DNA of 64,000 bases from Agarophyton chilense (GCA_030374765.1 JARGXX010000073.1:372001-436000), one strand, 5' to 3'; positions 10,074-22,542 are shown, counted from the first letter of the stretch. Numbers and translations are program-made. The notes: a model not told the origin generated them from the sequence alone.

Positions 10074-11774
10074 TTAGGATAGACCATATCTCCTTCTCAG
10101 TCTCAGGTTATCTGCTTTCAACCGCCGCACCTCATTTTCCAACCGTACCACAGTTTCATCGCGTTCTTTGACCACCTCTTTCAGTTCTCTAGACTGTGTC
10201 AAAGCAAGCAACACAAGCTCGGAATGAATGCTGACAATATCGTTGTGCAAATCTGTTCGAACTACATCCATCTCTTGTCGAAGTATACCTCTAAACGTTT
10301 TCAAGGTATCACTTTCATCCGCGCTTTCAGAAACCCTCCCAACCCCAGCCCTTCTCAAAACAGATGCACCAATGTCGAACAGCTCCCCTGACTTTGTTCT
10401 TTCCACTGATGCTCCCTGTCCAGGAGCAGATCTTGATAGGGGCGAGATTTCTGGCGAGCGATGTCTTTCTTCAAGAGTTTTCAGATCACCTTGCCTTTCT
10501 TCGGTGCCCTCTCGCGATTCAGTGTAAAATACAGGAGAAGCCGACCCAGCTGAGGAAGGAGGGGATCCCTGCTCATCTGTTAGAAAGCTCGCACTGAGAT
10601 GAACCGGCAACTGTGTTGTACTTTGTCGCTCACAGCCAGCGTCTGGAGCTTTCTTCGACATGATTGGTAATGAACGACGTTGTTGCAGTCGCCTTGACAC
10701 CTGCTCTTGTTTAACTTGTTTGTCAGGTGGAAGCGGTGGCAATCGAGATAGAAAACTTTCGACGTCTGAGAACGTCTGTGACAGCGGATCAACTCGGCGT
10801 TTTGGAGAGCATTGTGCGGACGTTTTCGTGGTTGAGAGTGCAAGGCACGGTGGACATAGCATGAGCGCTGTCGTTTGAGATTCTGGCGCTTCGGCGCGCG
10901 CATGGTATACAAAGGAGTTCTCCCTCACGTCCGCTTTGATAAGTGAGATTGTAGAGTTGCTAGTGGCCACTGCAATCAAATCTTCGTGGAAGGAGAGTGC
11001 AGTTGCAGGGGCAGCGATAGCGATTGAAAATAGAAGCGTTTTGAGGTGCGAATCATAGAGACGGATGTTCTTGTCGAAACCCGCGACTGCAAGCACTCCA
11101 GTTGATGAGAAGCACATGGTGGTTGCTGGTGTTCGTAGCGCGCTTGTGAATTTGGCATGCGTGTACGGTGCTGAGGGTACGCTTATGTCGTACACAGTGA
11201 CGCATCCTGTATCATCACTGGTCGCCAAAAGAGGGTGAAGCGGGGAAATGGCTGCACTCGTTAAACATGTTCGCAGGGTTGTGGCGCGCGGGAAGGAGCG
11301 CGTTGCTGAAGTAGGAGTTATCTCTGAGACTTGTCTGAAAGTCGGAACAGAAAACAATACAACGGTTTTTGCGGTGCAGACGCTCAAGATGGCGCTTTGA
11401 GAATTGAATGAAAGTGAGAGAATGCGAAACGAAAGTGAGAATTCGCGGCTTTGATGTGACCGAACATTTAAAAGCTGTACTGTGTTATCAGTGTATGCGA
11501 CAGCTGCGAAAGTGGTGTCGGAACTCAGCGCAAGTTTGGTGATGGCAGAAGAGCTCGTTTGAAGGTCATATTGTCTGGGTTCGGTGGTGAAGACACTGAT
11601 GCAACCGATGGTCCACGAGCTCGACGACGAAGCGATGGCAAGGGCATCAGACGTGGAAGCAAATGCGGAGACCGAATTGGTGAATTGAGATGAGGGAGAT
11701 AGAGCTCGTAGCGTGTCGTCGCGCAAAGTGAGAGAGTCCTCCGAGAGAGACAGGAGGTACGGAGACGAAGACAT
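10074..11774 (-). CDS. NEDD1: NEDD1-like WD40 protein (gamma-tubulin complex recruitment)
   Basis: 566 residues. Residues 1-310 are WD40-like: beta-rich, Ser/Thr-rich repeats including LLATSDDTGCVTVYD and LAVAGFDKNIRLYD. A disordered Ser/Pro-rich linker follows (about 310-480). The C-terminal 80 residues form a coiled coil with IHSELVLLALTQSRELKEVV and ENEVRRLKADNLRLRR, closely resembling the plant NEDD1 end (IHxDMxNLHIELL ... LRKENQQLR). Family role: NEDD1/GCP-WD anchors the gamma-tubulin ring complex at microtubule-organising sites, and the C-terminal coil binds gamma-tubulin. The architecture and the C-terminal motif support the call; the WD repeats alone would not. It is intronless, convergent with RPA3 and in tandem with transketolase. 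Confidence 0.72.
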   Translation of the reverse strand: MSSSPYLLSLSEDSLTLRDDTLRALSPSSQFTNSVSAFASTSDALAIASSSSSWTIGCISVFTTEPRQYDLQTSSSAITKLALSSDTTFAAVAYTDNTVQLLNVRSHQSREFSLSFRILSLSFNSQSAILSVCTAKTVVLFSVPTFRQVSEITPTSATRSFPRATTLRTCLTSAAISPLHPLLATSDDTGCVTVYDISVPSAPYTHAKFTSALRTPATTMCFSSTGVLAVAGFDKNIRLYDSHLKTLLFSIAIAAPATALSFHEDLIAVATSNSTISLIKADVRENSFVYHARAEAPESQTTALMLCPPCLALSTTKTSAQCSPKRRVDPLSQTFSDVESFLSRLPPLPPDKQVKQEQVSRRLQQRRSLPIMSKKAPDAGCERQSTTQLPVHLSASFLTDEQGSPPSSAGSASPVFYTESREGTEERQGDLKTLEERHRSPEISPLSRSAPGQGASVERTKSGELFDIGASVLRRAGVGRVSESADESDTLKTFRGILRQEMDVVRTDLHNDIVSIHSELVLLALTQSRELKEVVKERDETVVRLENEVRRLKADNLRLRRRYGLS

Positions 11775-12874
11775 CCGGTGGGTGGAGACGCTTTTCGGGA
11801 CGCAACGATGCTGATGCGGGTGGTTGGTAATGCTGTATCAGTGGCGCGTGCGGGGTGTGGAGCGCGGAACGGTTTTATTATAGCGTTTTATTCAAAAGTA
11901 GCGCCAATCCAGAGCGCGCCTTTCACGGTGCACTCGTGATGGTTGTTGAGCGCTGTTTGCGTTGTTGACCTGTCGAGCTGGACACTATGCTCCAGTCGCC
12001 CACAACAATGCACACCGCTGTTGTCCAAAAGCCAGAGAGCGCGGCAGCCTTTAGCACGCGGACAGGCGGTGGCGCTTGCTGGCAACGTCAACGTTGCTTT
12101 TTTTCGACGAGGTTGTCTTCGCCTCTGCCTCCAGGTCTAGTAGATACTAACAACGATTCCTTTTTTCTACGGCAGTTCCGATCTTACTGATGTAGTAGCG
12201 AGAGCTTTTTGATGAAATGGTGCTTGTGGCGTAAACATTTCTAAGGATTGACAGACCGGTGACTGTTCACCCTATGCATCATGATACAATAGGTCCCCGG
12301 TGTGATATATACCAAGCTATATGTACATGAACACAAGTGCTCAGATCCCTGGATTATTTGCTCGGTTGCGTATTCACGATAACTTTTACATATAACTGCG
12401 TATCTGCACAGCCGGAATTTGTTGTCGCAAAGAGGAGCTACTGCGAATTTTTGCTGCAACGGTCTGAGTTGATATTGCAGTCAACGAAGAGTTTGCAGCA
12501 TGAAGGAGTATTCGGGATGCAAGAGATCAGCAGCTGTTCGAGCGAAAAAGACCATGTGTTTTTTTTCCTCGACTATCTGTTGTCCAAAATTTTTCTGCCT
12601 GAGAAGTTGTTCGGCTGAAACATCGAGAGCCTAAAACGCTGAGGCTTTGAATTGATATTAGAAATCTTTATATTCGACTCGAGATGTCTTCGGAAGCGAC
12701 ACATATTCTGATATCTGGAAAGGCGTCCAGTAACTTGTGTCAGCAGAGCGAGAAGCTTTCAAGATGGTTCCATGTCTTCTTTCTTTAACTAAACATTTTG
12801 CATATAGTTTGCGGCACACAAGAGTACGCAGTCTTGCATTTACCCAAGGTAGAAGACTGGGCAAAATGTCGAAT
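11775..12874. other. Spacer between NEDD1 and transketolase
   Basis: The NEDD1 promoter and the transketolase 3' flank. Open frames are below 95 codons and not family-like. An acceptor-like tract (ACTAAC, then pyrimidines and CGGCAG at 12147-12174, plus strand) was noted, but no exon around it is convincing. Confidence 0.55.
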
Positions 12875-15193
12875 TTACTCGACCATATTCGCAACCATTT
12901 CCAAAAACCTGTCAATAATGCGATCTTCGCAAATGCCCATGTGCTTCATAACTTCTGCTCCCTTCCCGCTTCTTCCAAACTCATCCACACATACGAACCA
13001 ATCGGCATATTGATGCCACCCGAATCTGCTCCCAGCCTCCACTGCAACGCAGTACTCTCGCTCAAGGTTGATGACATTTTTGCGGTAGCGCCTCCCTTGT
13101 TGCGCGAATACTTCCCAACAAGGAAGAGAAACCACACGCACTCCGAATCCATCTTCTTCCAACTTCTTCGCAGCAGAAACAGCGATGGTAACTTCCGTCC
13201 CGGTTGCGATTAAAACACCATCCATTCTGCCGTTTGCCGTGTTGTACACAACGTAGCCACCCTTCTGTGCTTCTTCGAAATCGGTTCCTCTCAGCGAGTT
13301 CGTCGACTGCCTAGACAGTACAAGGGTGCTCGGGCAGTTGCGGGTGGCAAGGGCTCTGGCATATGCCGCTGCTGTCTCCACGCCGTCAGCCGGTCGCCAT
13401 ACGTTGTGATTCGGCATTGCTCTGAAAGAAGCAAGATGTTCGATTGGCTGGTGTGAGGGACCATCTTCTCCAAGCCCGATTGAGTCGTGAGTCATGACAA
13501 ACAAAGTCCCTGTTTCACTCATGGATGCCATTCTCATCGCAGCTCGCATGTAGTCTGAACGCTTGAGTTAGAAAGAGTTTTCAAATGTAATGTACGCAGA
13601 AAATGTCAAGGCTGGAAACGAGACCGTACCTGTGAATACGAAGAATGTTGAACAGAATGGGAGCAAGTTGTAACCTGCCAGTCCGATGCCGTTGCTGATG
13701 GCGCCCATTGCATGCTCGCGTACACCGAAGCGGATGTTTCTCCCCGTTCTACATTCAGAGGTGTAAACACTCGAGCATTCCAAGTCTGTCAATGTTGACG
13801 GGCTCGTATCAGCACTACCACCAATGAGGTTTGGTACAAGTGGTGCAAAGGCATTCAGTACGGCTTTCGAATGCTTACGAGTGGCTTGACTTTTCCTTTG
13901 AAGAGAAAGTGCAGTCTTACGTAAAGCTGTGGTCACCGCTTTCGAGACATCGCCATTCACAACGTGTTCGATGAATTGTTCGTGAAGCTTAGGGTACACA
14001 GTTTTGTATTCTTCAAGAATCCATTTCCAGGAAGCTTCCTGAGAAATTCCGGCCTCGAGTTTTCGCCGTAGATGCTCCTGTGTGGGAGCAGGGATTTCAA
14101 AGGGTTCGTACTCATACGACAAAGCTTTTCGGGCGGCGGTAGTTTCATCCGTTCCGAGGGCAGCTCCGTGCGCCTTAGCAGTATTTTGTACGTTTGGGCC
14201 GCCGTATCCGATTACAGTGCTTACCCTTATCAGAGTCGGTTTGATCGTGCATCTTTTGGCAGACAAAATCGCTCTATCAATGGCTGTGACGTCAGTAGTG
14301 CCCTCACCAACATGGATCACCTGCCATCCATAGGCTTCGAAGCGCTTGCTCACGTCTTCCGTGAAAGCAATGTCCGTCGAACCGTCGATGGAGATTTTGT
14401 TGTCATCGTAGAGAACAATGAGTTTCCCGAGCTTGAGGTGACCTGCCAATGAACATGCTTCGGCTGAAATCCCTTCCATCATACATCCATCTCCAGCTAT
14501 GCAGAATGTGTAATTATCGACTAACGGAAATCCTGGCCGATTGTAAGTGGCGGCGACGTGAGCTTCCGCTATGGCCATTCCCACTGCATTGGAAATGCCT
14601 TGTCCTAATGGGCCTGTACAAACTTCAACACCGGCCGTTTCCACACATTCTGGATGCCCCGGGGTGGTTGAATTAAGCTTCCGAAATCGTTTGATGTCGT
14701 CAAGTGAAACAGACTCATACCCATAAAGATGAAGTAGAGAATACAGAAGCATGGAGCCGTGGCCTGCAGATAAGACAAATCTGTCCCTGTTGAGCCATTT
14801 TGGATTTGAAGGGTTGAACTTCATATGGTTGTCGAACAACACAAACGCAGCTGTCGCCATGCCCATGCAAACTCCTGGATGACCACTGTTTGCGTGATTG
14901 ATGGCATCAACGCATAGAAAACGAATACAGTTTATGCATAGGTTCGCCAAGGCCAGTTGTTCCGTTGTCGAGTAGTTGGACAGCATGGATTTGTCCGGAG
15001 TAGATTCTTCATCGGATGAAACCGATGAAGAACCTCTGACAGACATTTCAAGCTGGTATAAAGATTCCAGTGATCCATCTGAGATATGGTCAGGGCGAGT
15101 TCGTCTGAGAGGGTGGGTTCCCCCGTTGTCCGTAGCGGAGTTTAAGACTGGACGCGTCATATCAATGGCTGTGGCGGAGTAAAGATTGGCCAC
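12875..15193 (-). CDS. TKT: Transketolase, one intron
   Basis: Coding parts are 13630-15193 and 12875-13554 on the minus strand, joined across a 75-nt intron to give 747 residues. Family role: thiamine-diphosphate enzyme moving two-carbon ketol units between sugar phosphates in the Calvin cycle and the pentose phosphate pathway. Visible: [26 protein letters not shown], the ThDP/Mg motif [19 protein letters not shown] continuing to a conserved Asn, [18 protein letters not shown] and, after the intron, [17 protein letters not shown]. The splice restores the conserved FVFT-DYMR junction. A Ser-rich N-terminal extension of about 75 residues precedes the catalytic core and could be a plastid transit peptide, but it lacks a clear signature. 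The 3' end (MVANMVE) is complete. Confidence 0.93.
13555..13629 (-). other. Spliceosomal intron in transketolase (75 nt)
   Basis: Minus-strand donor GTACGG, acceptor TTCAG and a TCTAACTC branch-like motif about 13 nt before the acceptor. Without its removal the frame stops about 20 codons past the conserved FCSTFFVFT. Confidence 0.88.
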
Positions 15194-18171
15194 GAAGACT
15201 CAGATTCAGGGCAGTGTTGAATGCTCCACAATGTTTTGGAGCTGCGTTGGCAGCATGCTGCGTCGTTGGTGCAATGTGAGGGCACCCACGATATATAGGC
15301 CTGCACTTCACCCAAAAACAAGCCCCTCTTGAGGCACGGCGGGATGTGAATATGTTGTTTGCGAACACATCTGCAATGCTTTTCGTTCAAACGAGAGGTG
15401 AGCCGGGCTCGAGCTTTACTCCAAAGCGGCTGATGGCGTCTATGGGATGGACTAGTGGCTTAGATTGATGTTCATTTTAGGGTTGTTGTACTATTGGAAC
15501 GCATATGCACATAGGTCTAACAGCAACATCATCATGTTCTCCATACGCACGTTCAAAGCTGTTACAACTGGTGCACTAGGGCCGTGGCTGGGTTAGCCAT
15601 CGCGGCATATTGGGATGGGGGAGATTGCAGGAATCGGGCGGAGATGAAGGGGGGTTTCGCCATGGGTATCTGGTATGTCAAACGCCACCGTTCGCTCATG
15701 AGCTCATGAGTTTCAAAGTTCAGAAACGATTAATGTTATACGCGCGCGAATGTGCAATATGCGGTCCACACTTTGGAATACGAAGAGATGAAGAATCTGC
15801 TTGACCAGGTGATCTGGTTCATGTGGCGGTAAATGTAGTTCGGCATGGAGATATCATCAACATTTTTTGAAGTTTAAAGTTCTGCAACCACCGAACCGTG
15901 TACTAAAGAGAATCACGAACAGCTGTCGTAGTTTGAGCGATCGTTGTTGTAAGGCCACTTAGCATTACTTCTGATACTGCACGATGAGTAACTTCCTCAA
16001 TCCACATAGTTTTGCAGTCCAGATGGTCCAGATCATATTGTTCGTGGGGGTTCCCTAGGGATACTTTTTCTCACGAAATAGTCATTGGAAGTCTGAAACA
16101 CTAGCGGGAGCTGCTTTGTTACTGAGCCCACTCCGGAAGCGATCCCAACATCTTAAACGAAGGAAAGCTTCAAAGCCCTCCAATCTTTCGTGAGTAAAGA
16201 TTTTAAGTAATGGCTGTAGTGTTCGTGTCCCACATCTGTAATGATTAGGCGCGATCCTCCTTGAGAAGTGTCGCGCCCCTGTATCATAGGTGCTTGTTAA
16301 CGATCCGGTGTAGAAGTAACTGGTTCCCGTATGAGAAACTACAGTCCGCGAAAAACGAAAAGCAACAACACCACTTAATGCTATTCCAAGTAGAAAGCAG
16401 GAAATTGTACTTCGGAATCCTACCAGCTCAAGCAAATACTTTCTGTCCGAAGTAAAACCCACTTCCATTCATTGCTGTCCAATGTATCTATCTTGGCTCG
16501 AGCCGAAAACTCACGGCTTGGTCGGCGTGTGGGCGGTAGCCAATGAGAAAGCTGGCTTCAACATCTGGTACCCACCAAAATAGTACCGTTAGGCCCAATT
16601 CCGCCTGTGCCAATTACGTATCGTATCTCGCGCCTCTCCGCCTATAGAAATGGTGGCCTCAACATCCATGAGTCCAACCACCAATTAGCCGCAGACAAGT
16701 CAAAACAGATATGACAAAACAACAACGATATCATGTCAGCTGATGTAATCATTGTCAGCTCCTGAGAAGACATTGACATCGGTTTCCGCGCCAAATTCAA
16801 ACCAGCGCTATCTTCTTCTCCCAGCTGCTCGCTCCGCTTCATTAAGATACCCCTCCCAGTTGCTGGCACCGCTTACTTGAAATATTTCTTCTGGTCGCTC
16901 CCCAACCGTTTCTCAATGAGCGATGCCTAGAAAAGTAAGCTTAAACTATTCATAAACAAAATAAGTCAACCCTTAATAAAGGTTTTATGTTAATCTAAAA
17001 CGATTCTGAAAGCTTCTGCTCACGGGTGATTCATATAGATTTTAAATCGTTCACTATCACACTTATTATATCGTTAGAGCTAAATAGCTCCAAACAACCC
17101 CAATCTCTCTTATCCACTGCTCTTACAAAGTTGGACATATTTTTTGATTCCATCACGTCAACTATAGTTAACAAGAGTCCGGTTCAAGGCATCTTAATTT
17201 GTTCTTTTGACAAAGGCATATTTTTTTCTTCTTATGCAAATCGTGTTCAATTCGACCCATCACGGTGCCAGGAATACTTAAATTGTCTACGTCACTCTTT
17301 TTGAAATAGTGTTTTTGGCGATGCACAAGCAATTCACACCTTTGTGGTTCCACATAACTTAGAAAATGAGCATTGGGCTACCCTCATTAGAAAGACATTT
17401 ATATGGCGTCACAACTCGCAAAGGACGTCCGACGATATTTTTTGGAGATATTCAGAGGTTTTTATGTTCGAAGGAAGTGATGGCTTTCTTCAGAGAGGCT
17501 TTCTAGTTGACTGTACTACAAGCAGCGTTTTCCGCAAGTGTATCTAAGAATGTCGTATAGTGGCAGAAGGGCTGACCTTTGAGGTTGTCAATATACTACA
17601 CTGACCTTGTACGTGATGGATGCGAGGGATCATCGGCCATGCAGCTCCGGGCGAGCTCCCATCTAGGTGTTGTCAGCCACGTGTAGTGTTGACATGTACC
17701 TTCTGGTTGAGTAATTGTTAGTAATTGTAATTGAAATTATATTTATTTTAGTACAGTAGTGGAGTGGCCACCTGACACTGTAGTAAATGCTGGCCAGGCC
17801 TCTGACAATAGGTCAGAGACCGTGCCTTTCTGGCACCTCCCAGGTGATTAAGAGAGTGCAGTCCACTGCATATAGGAAACTGCTCCTCCCCCATCCTAAC
17901 CTGATAAAGACAGGCACCACTTGGGTCACGACTATACCTTTTGGTTCATTGTTTCTGAACTACCACACAGGATTTCCCGCGCGTCGACACCTACCATCGT
18001 TCAACTACACGGTATAGACTAGTTGCCCAGCCGTTTGCCCCTGCGGGTTTTCACGGTGCCCTGTTACCATCGAGGTTTACTACGTCTACCTTCAAACGTT
18101 GAGCGTCACCACGCTCCCGAGACAAGACAGTAGCATACCCCAGAGGTGATTGTACGACAAAGAAGAATTGT
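15194..18171. other. Gene-free stretch at the left edge of the transposon island
   Basis: Nothing conserved is recognisable in about 3 kb. The longest open frame (minus strand 16082-16468, 128 codons from an ATG) has one hydrophobic segment and no known motif, and I do not call it. From 16930 to 17560 the sequence turns AT-rich. The segment at about 17600-18150 has TG/CA-like edges, an AT-rich centre and CACGTG, and resembles the LTR style seen further right, but no second copy was found. Confidence 0.5.
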
Positions 18172-19707
18172 ATGCATGATTTGCGATCATATAAGCAGCA
18201 AACGGGCGGATTCAGTTTTGATTGCTATGTGATTCCAATTGCAACCGAATTTGCTGAAAACACAGAGTTGGCGCCTAAGAAGACTTACAAATCTGGATGT
18301 AGCTCACAACTTTCAGAGTTTTATCGTTCGATGATTTTTAGGAACTATGTGCTTCAAATATTTCTTGCGTATCAGCCCTTCAATACAAGTAGTGTATCTG
18401 AAATTGTTCTGTCTGATTATCGCCTTCAACATCGAGAAGAGTACTTCATAATTCGAGAGGACTGTCTGTCTTGACTCAAGAAATCGTGCCACTGGGTTTT
18501 GAAAAGGTCAGACTTTATATTCGAGAGCCGTAAAACTGTTCTATGATGATTAGAGACTCTCATCCTTACGAATTCTGTGACGAAGGAGAGGGCAATTTTG
18601 GAGCCATTAACTTGTAGTCCTGGAAGTGTGTCAGAAGCCACACAGATTTTGCAGAAATCTATCATACAATGGAAACAATACGCGAGTTTCTCGATTGTGA
18701 GAGGGTTTGCCCAAACGCTGAGACGGAACAGAATTTGGATTCCGAGGATTAAGGAGATAAAGACGATTTTGATAGAATTGAATTGCCGTCTCTGCATCTT
18801 TTTCGTCGATGTAACGTGCGTGAGCAAGTACAGGAAAAATACAGTCACTTCAATTCTAACATGCCTCCTTTCCCTCCTCGAAATTGCAAACGCAAAATAA
18901 TGTTCGAAGATAATTACAGTATTGTACGATCGGTTTTTTGTGACTTATTGGGGGATGTGTTTTGTAAGCATGAATCAAGTGGATTAGAGCCGGTCGAGAG
19001 CGATCTAGAGGACAATTATGTGTCGATTGTTAAAGATGAGGCACGCTAGAAGGGTGAACATCTAATTGGAGAGGTCGCAGATGTGTTACAGCTGCTCTCC
19101 TCTAAAGCGGCCACAAAAGGCTATATGTATGGGCTTCACTACTTCATGTATGTCGTGTTGAGAGCGTATAAGAGTGGTCCCCTCATCATCGCAAGATTCT
19201 TTTTTTTTTCAGCACAGGAACCATGGATGCAGTTCTACTGTCATGATTCCTTTGAAAAGTATTACATCAATCTGGACCCTAGATGCAAATCTCAACCATT
19301 AACACCAATCCACTGAGTTCCCCGAGATCATAATGGTCCAGATATACGAGGTTCTGAAGAATACGATGAAAAGCAGATTACAGACTTGGAAACAAAAGAA
19401 AATGGAAAAGGGGGAGTTTTTTAAAGATTCTTTTTACCAAAAGAGCTTCCCCCAAAAGACTGTGGACTTAGAAATACAAAAACATATTGAAGACGCAGTT
19501 GATGTCTTTTAAAATGGTGTTTTCGTAAGACATGGAACTTTTAGTCCGATTGACATGGTATATACCGCCAACTCAAGCGCAAAGTCATGTGGAACGAAAA
19601 ATATCAAAGGTTTTCTACGCAAGCCTCCGAGAATACTAATTCGGGCAGTCCGAGATGTGTTAGTTCGTGTTGGCTCTGAATATAATGATGCTGACGTCGT
19701 TCATGAC
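18172..19707 (+). pseudogene. Decayed reading frame upstream of the LTR insertion, probably the 5' part of the MULE-like gene
   Basis: A succession of plus-strand open pieces separated by single stops and shifts. One frame runs from about 18570 to 19430, with stops including TAG at 19047 and TGA near 19314, through the segment with CNVREQVQEKYSHF and LLSSKAATKGYMYGLHYF. A second frame covers about 19441-19707, broken by one TAA near 19510, and ends where the 5' LTR begins. That second frame, carried across the LTR element using its 5-bp target duplication, continues in phase with the frame opening at 30749, although an in-frame TAA at 30662 intervenes. No family is recognised in this upstream half. 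That it belongs with the transposase downstream is inference. Confidence 0.5.
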
Positions 19708-20154
19708 TGTGAGGGAGCGATGAAAACGGTTGAGCTCTGTAAGCCGCCGGGCCTTGAGTTATCTTACAGGCGACACCTGGACGGGTCGACCTCAGGTGGA
19801 CTCATGTAGATTATTAATTTATTTTAATTAGTGTAATAGATTAGCATTACAGTGCCAGGGAGATCTAAGCGCCTCGCCAGTACTATTTACTTGGCTCGAG
19901 TGTCGCTTCTCTCTTAGAGTAAGGTAGGCACCGTAAGGATACTAAGTTACCCGCTTGGGTATATTAGATCTACCCTTTGGTCTTCGAGCCATCGTTTCCG
20001 TAGCTCCGACCTGTAGGACTAGGCAGTAAACGCCAGTCCATTGCACCAAGTACTCTGAGAGTGCCGCCGTCAAGAATTTGAACCTTAAGACCCGCTCTAC
20101 CACGCTACCACCGGTCGAGACCCGTACGCTGACCCAACCCGTCATTGCGTTACA
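19708..20154 (+). repeat. 5' LTR
   Basis: Begins TGTGAGGGAG and ends GCGTTACA. It aligns without gaps to 30204-30650. It contains an AT-rich promoter-like segment (about 19810-19840) and, antisense, a tRNA-like A-box/T-arm motif. Confidence 0.95.
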
Positions 20155-20157
20155 TTT

Positions 20158-20175
20158 TGGTTTCCAGACTTAAAA
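20158..20175 (+). other. Candidate primer-binding site
   Basis: TGGTTTCCAGACTTAAAA starts 3 nt after the 5' LTR. It begins with TGG, as expected for pairing with a tRNA CCA end. The matching tRNA cannot be named without the host tRNA set. Confidence 0.4.
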
Positions 20176-20278
20176 CCATTTAGAATAATTGAACGGACCA
20201 CGGGAACGAAGAATTACCAGGATTCTAACCTTTGGTTTAATTCCCCAGCGGACCAGAAGTACAGAAGAAAACGCCAGT

Positions 20279-22525
20279 ATGGATGCAGGATCCATACCCA
20301 ATCGACCAGACCATAAGACTCCTACGGCAGGACGAAGGGCGGCTACAACGCTGGCGCTGTCGCCTGACCCTCAGGTTGATACCGCTAGTGACTGCAGGAG
20401 CGCGAGGAGCCAGCTGCAAGAAGTACTGACCCCCCTGGATAACCCTGAAAGGATTCGCCGAGAACCCAGGGTGGCAGCGCGTTTACGAGAACACCTCACC
20501 AGGGCCACCTCTAGGCCAGGGACATCTCAAGGAGAAACCCACCAGACCGAAGGAATTAGAGAAAACATGCCTGCAGGGCTTGCCGACCTTCTCTGGCCCC
20601 GTCTCCGTGAGCTCTGCTCAGCCCATGTGGATTCCATTATGGGCGTGCGACTGGCTATGGCGATCGCTGACCATACGGATTATCTCATTACGCAATTTGT
20701 CCCTAAGGTAATGGAGTCTGAATTATTCATAGACTCCCTCCTACAGAACGTTCAAGGAGCAGTCGCCCTCCAGGCAGGCAATTTGGTCCCTAGGACCACT
20801 CCATCACAAATTAACCATCCGGTATCCATATGGGAACCCCCTACCGAACCCCCAGGAGCGGCGGAATCATCCGCCCCTCGCCGGGAATACCATCAGAATA
20901 ACCCCATGGTGGGACAATCTAGGAGCAGAACAGAAGCTTCGCGTCTAGATGAGAGACAGTTTGCCCACCAGGAGAATCCAAGGGAGGGACAAGCGAGGAG
21001 CAGAAGAGAAGCTCCGCGTCTAGAAGAGAGACCACTTGCCCCACCCGACGGACTATACGAAGTACAGAGACCTCAGGGCTCCATCGGATCTGATAGAGAG
21101 ATCGATCCTATAGGTCCCTATTCCGCTGTAAAGAAAAGAAGTAAGCGCATGAGAAAGAAGAAAAGAAGTAGAAAAAGAAGATACCATTCGGACACGAGTG
21201 ATTCCGAATCGGCCTTGATCGAAACGACGGACTCAGACGTGGATGAGGCGGCCGTTCGAGGCCTCAGACCACTGACAACAACTAACGAACTTTTCCTTGA
21301 GGTTATAGACTACCGGAATTATCGGCTGGCCGACAAGTCCGCGAAATATTCTGGTTTGGTGGCTCGGAGAGTCGTCAAATGGGCCAAACGGATGGAACTA
21401 ACCACTACGGACAAGTTCTCGGGTTGCCATCCCATTTCTGCCCTTATGGGTTTCAGTTTGTATCGTACGGCCTGCGATCAGAACGGTGTTCCTGAGGGCG
21501 CCGCTCTGCACCTTTCCCAATTCTTCTTTACAGGACAGGCGCGTGACCGAGAGGTTTCGAAGAAATCTGGCACAACTGACCTCGTGGATGCTCAAGACCG
21601 TGAGCTCCTCAGGTCATACCCTCAGGTTGTTCATTACCTCTTGGAAACTTACGCCACGGATGACGTTATAATGGATGTCCACCAGGAACTCATATCCTTG
21701 AGGCAGAGCACCGACATGACCGAATCGGCTTTCGCAGACGACCTATGAAAGAATACTTACCGATGTGGAAACGTGTTCTCCGAAGGACGGCTTAAACGTC
21801 ACTTCATCACGGGATTGCTCTCTACCATTCGGATACATGTCCGCAATTACCACACGGAAAACCCGCAATACTCCTTCCGAAGGCTCGTTACCTACGCCGA
21901 GGGTTATGGGAAAACATACAGGACCTCCAGGCGCAACGCTGATATAACCAGAGGACACGCAACTCCATTGCGCAAACACAACCAAGCCCATTTTGTTAGC
22001 TCCACGGAGTCAGACATGGATGCTTCACTCCGTTACGCCGATTCGGGAGACGTCGTCGCGGTCAATTTCAGTGCTCCTCCGTCCGGGCCCCCTTCATATA
22101 CCTCCCAGGGAACGACAGCGACCACTAGACCACCCACACCCAAGTATTCTCCCTTCCCGCCCGGCAAGGACGTTTTTGGTCGCTCCTCAAGGGCTTGCTT
22201 CCTCTGCCTTTCCGTGACCCAACCTTGTGACTGTACGAGGTGTCTGCCTGAGGACGCACGTCTAAACCTCCTAGCCCTAAAGAAAGAGAATTACCCGGTG
22301 CGGAGATTCGAAGGAATGTATAACAGGGCACAGCAACGAACCACAGGGACCCCTGGAAGCTCACGCTATGCCAAGCCTCCGGATACTACGATCAAAGCCC
22401 CACATGTCCATGCCATTGTAGATCCTACGGACGACCCCGTAGGGGAATCCTATCCTCAGGAAGAAACGGAAACCCCATCGGAAAACTCCAAGAGGGACGA
22501 ATCGAGGCAAATCCTCCCTCTTTAA
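20279..22525 (+). pseudogene. gag of the Ty3/gypsy element, broken by one stop
   Basis: A frame of about 750 codons from the ATG at 20279 to TAA at 22523-22525, interrupted once by TGA at 21746-21748. The first part is disordered, with Arg/Lys-rich blocks (KKRSKRMRKKKRSRKRR). The middle (about 21280-21740) is helical and capsid-like (LADKSAKYSGLVARRVVKWAK). Near the end a cysteine cluster, CFLCLSVTQPCDCTRC, stands where a nucleocapsid CCHC knuckle would be expected but lacks the His. The pol frame continues at -1 relative to gag, compatible with a frameshift or with decay. Confidence 0.75.
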
Positions 22526-22542
22526 GCCCCTGCCTCAACCAA

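Noticed and set aside
16082-16468. 128-codon minus-strand frame with one hydrophobic segment
   Set aside because: No homology pattern, no conserved neighbour and island-like surroundings; not enough to call a gene.
18426-18848. 140-codon minus-strand frame with hydrophobic stretches
   Set aside because: The plus strand carries the longer decayed frame with protein-like composition; the hydrophobicity arises from its antisense.
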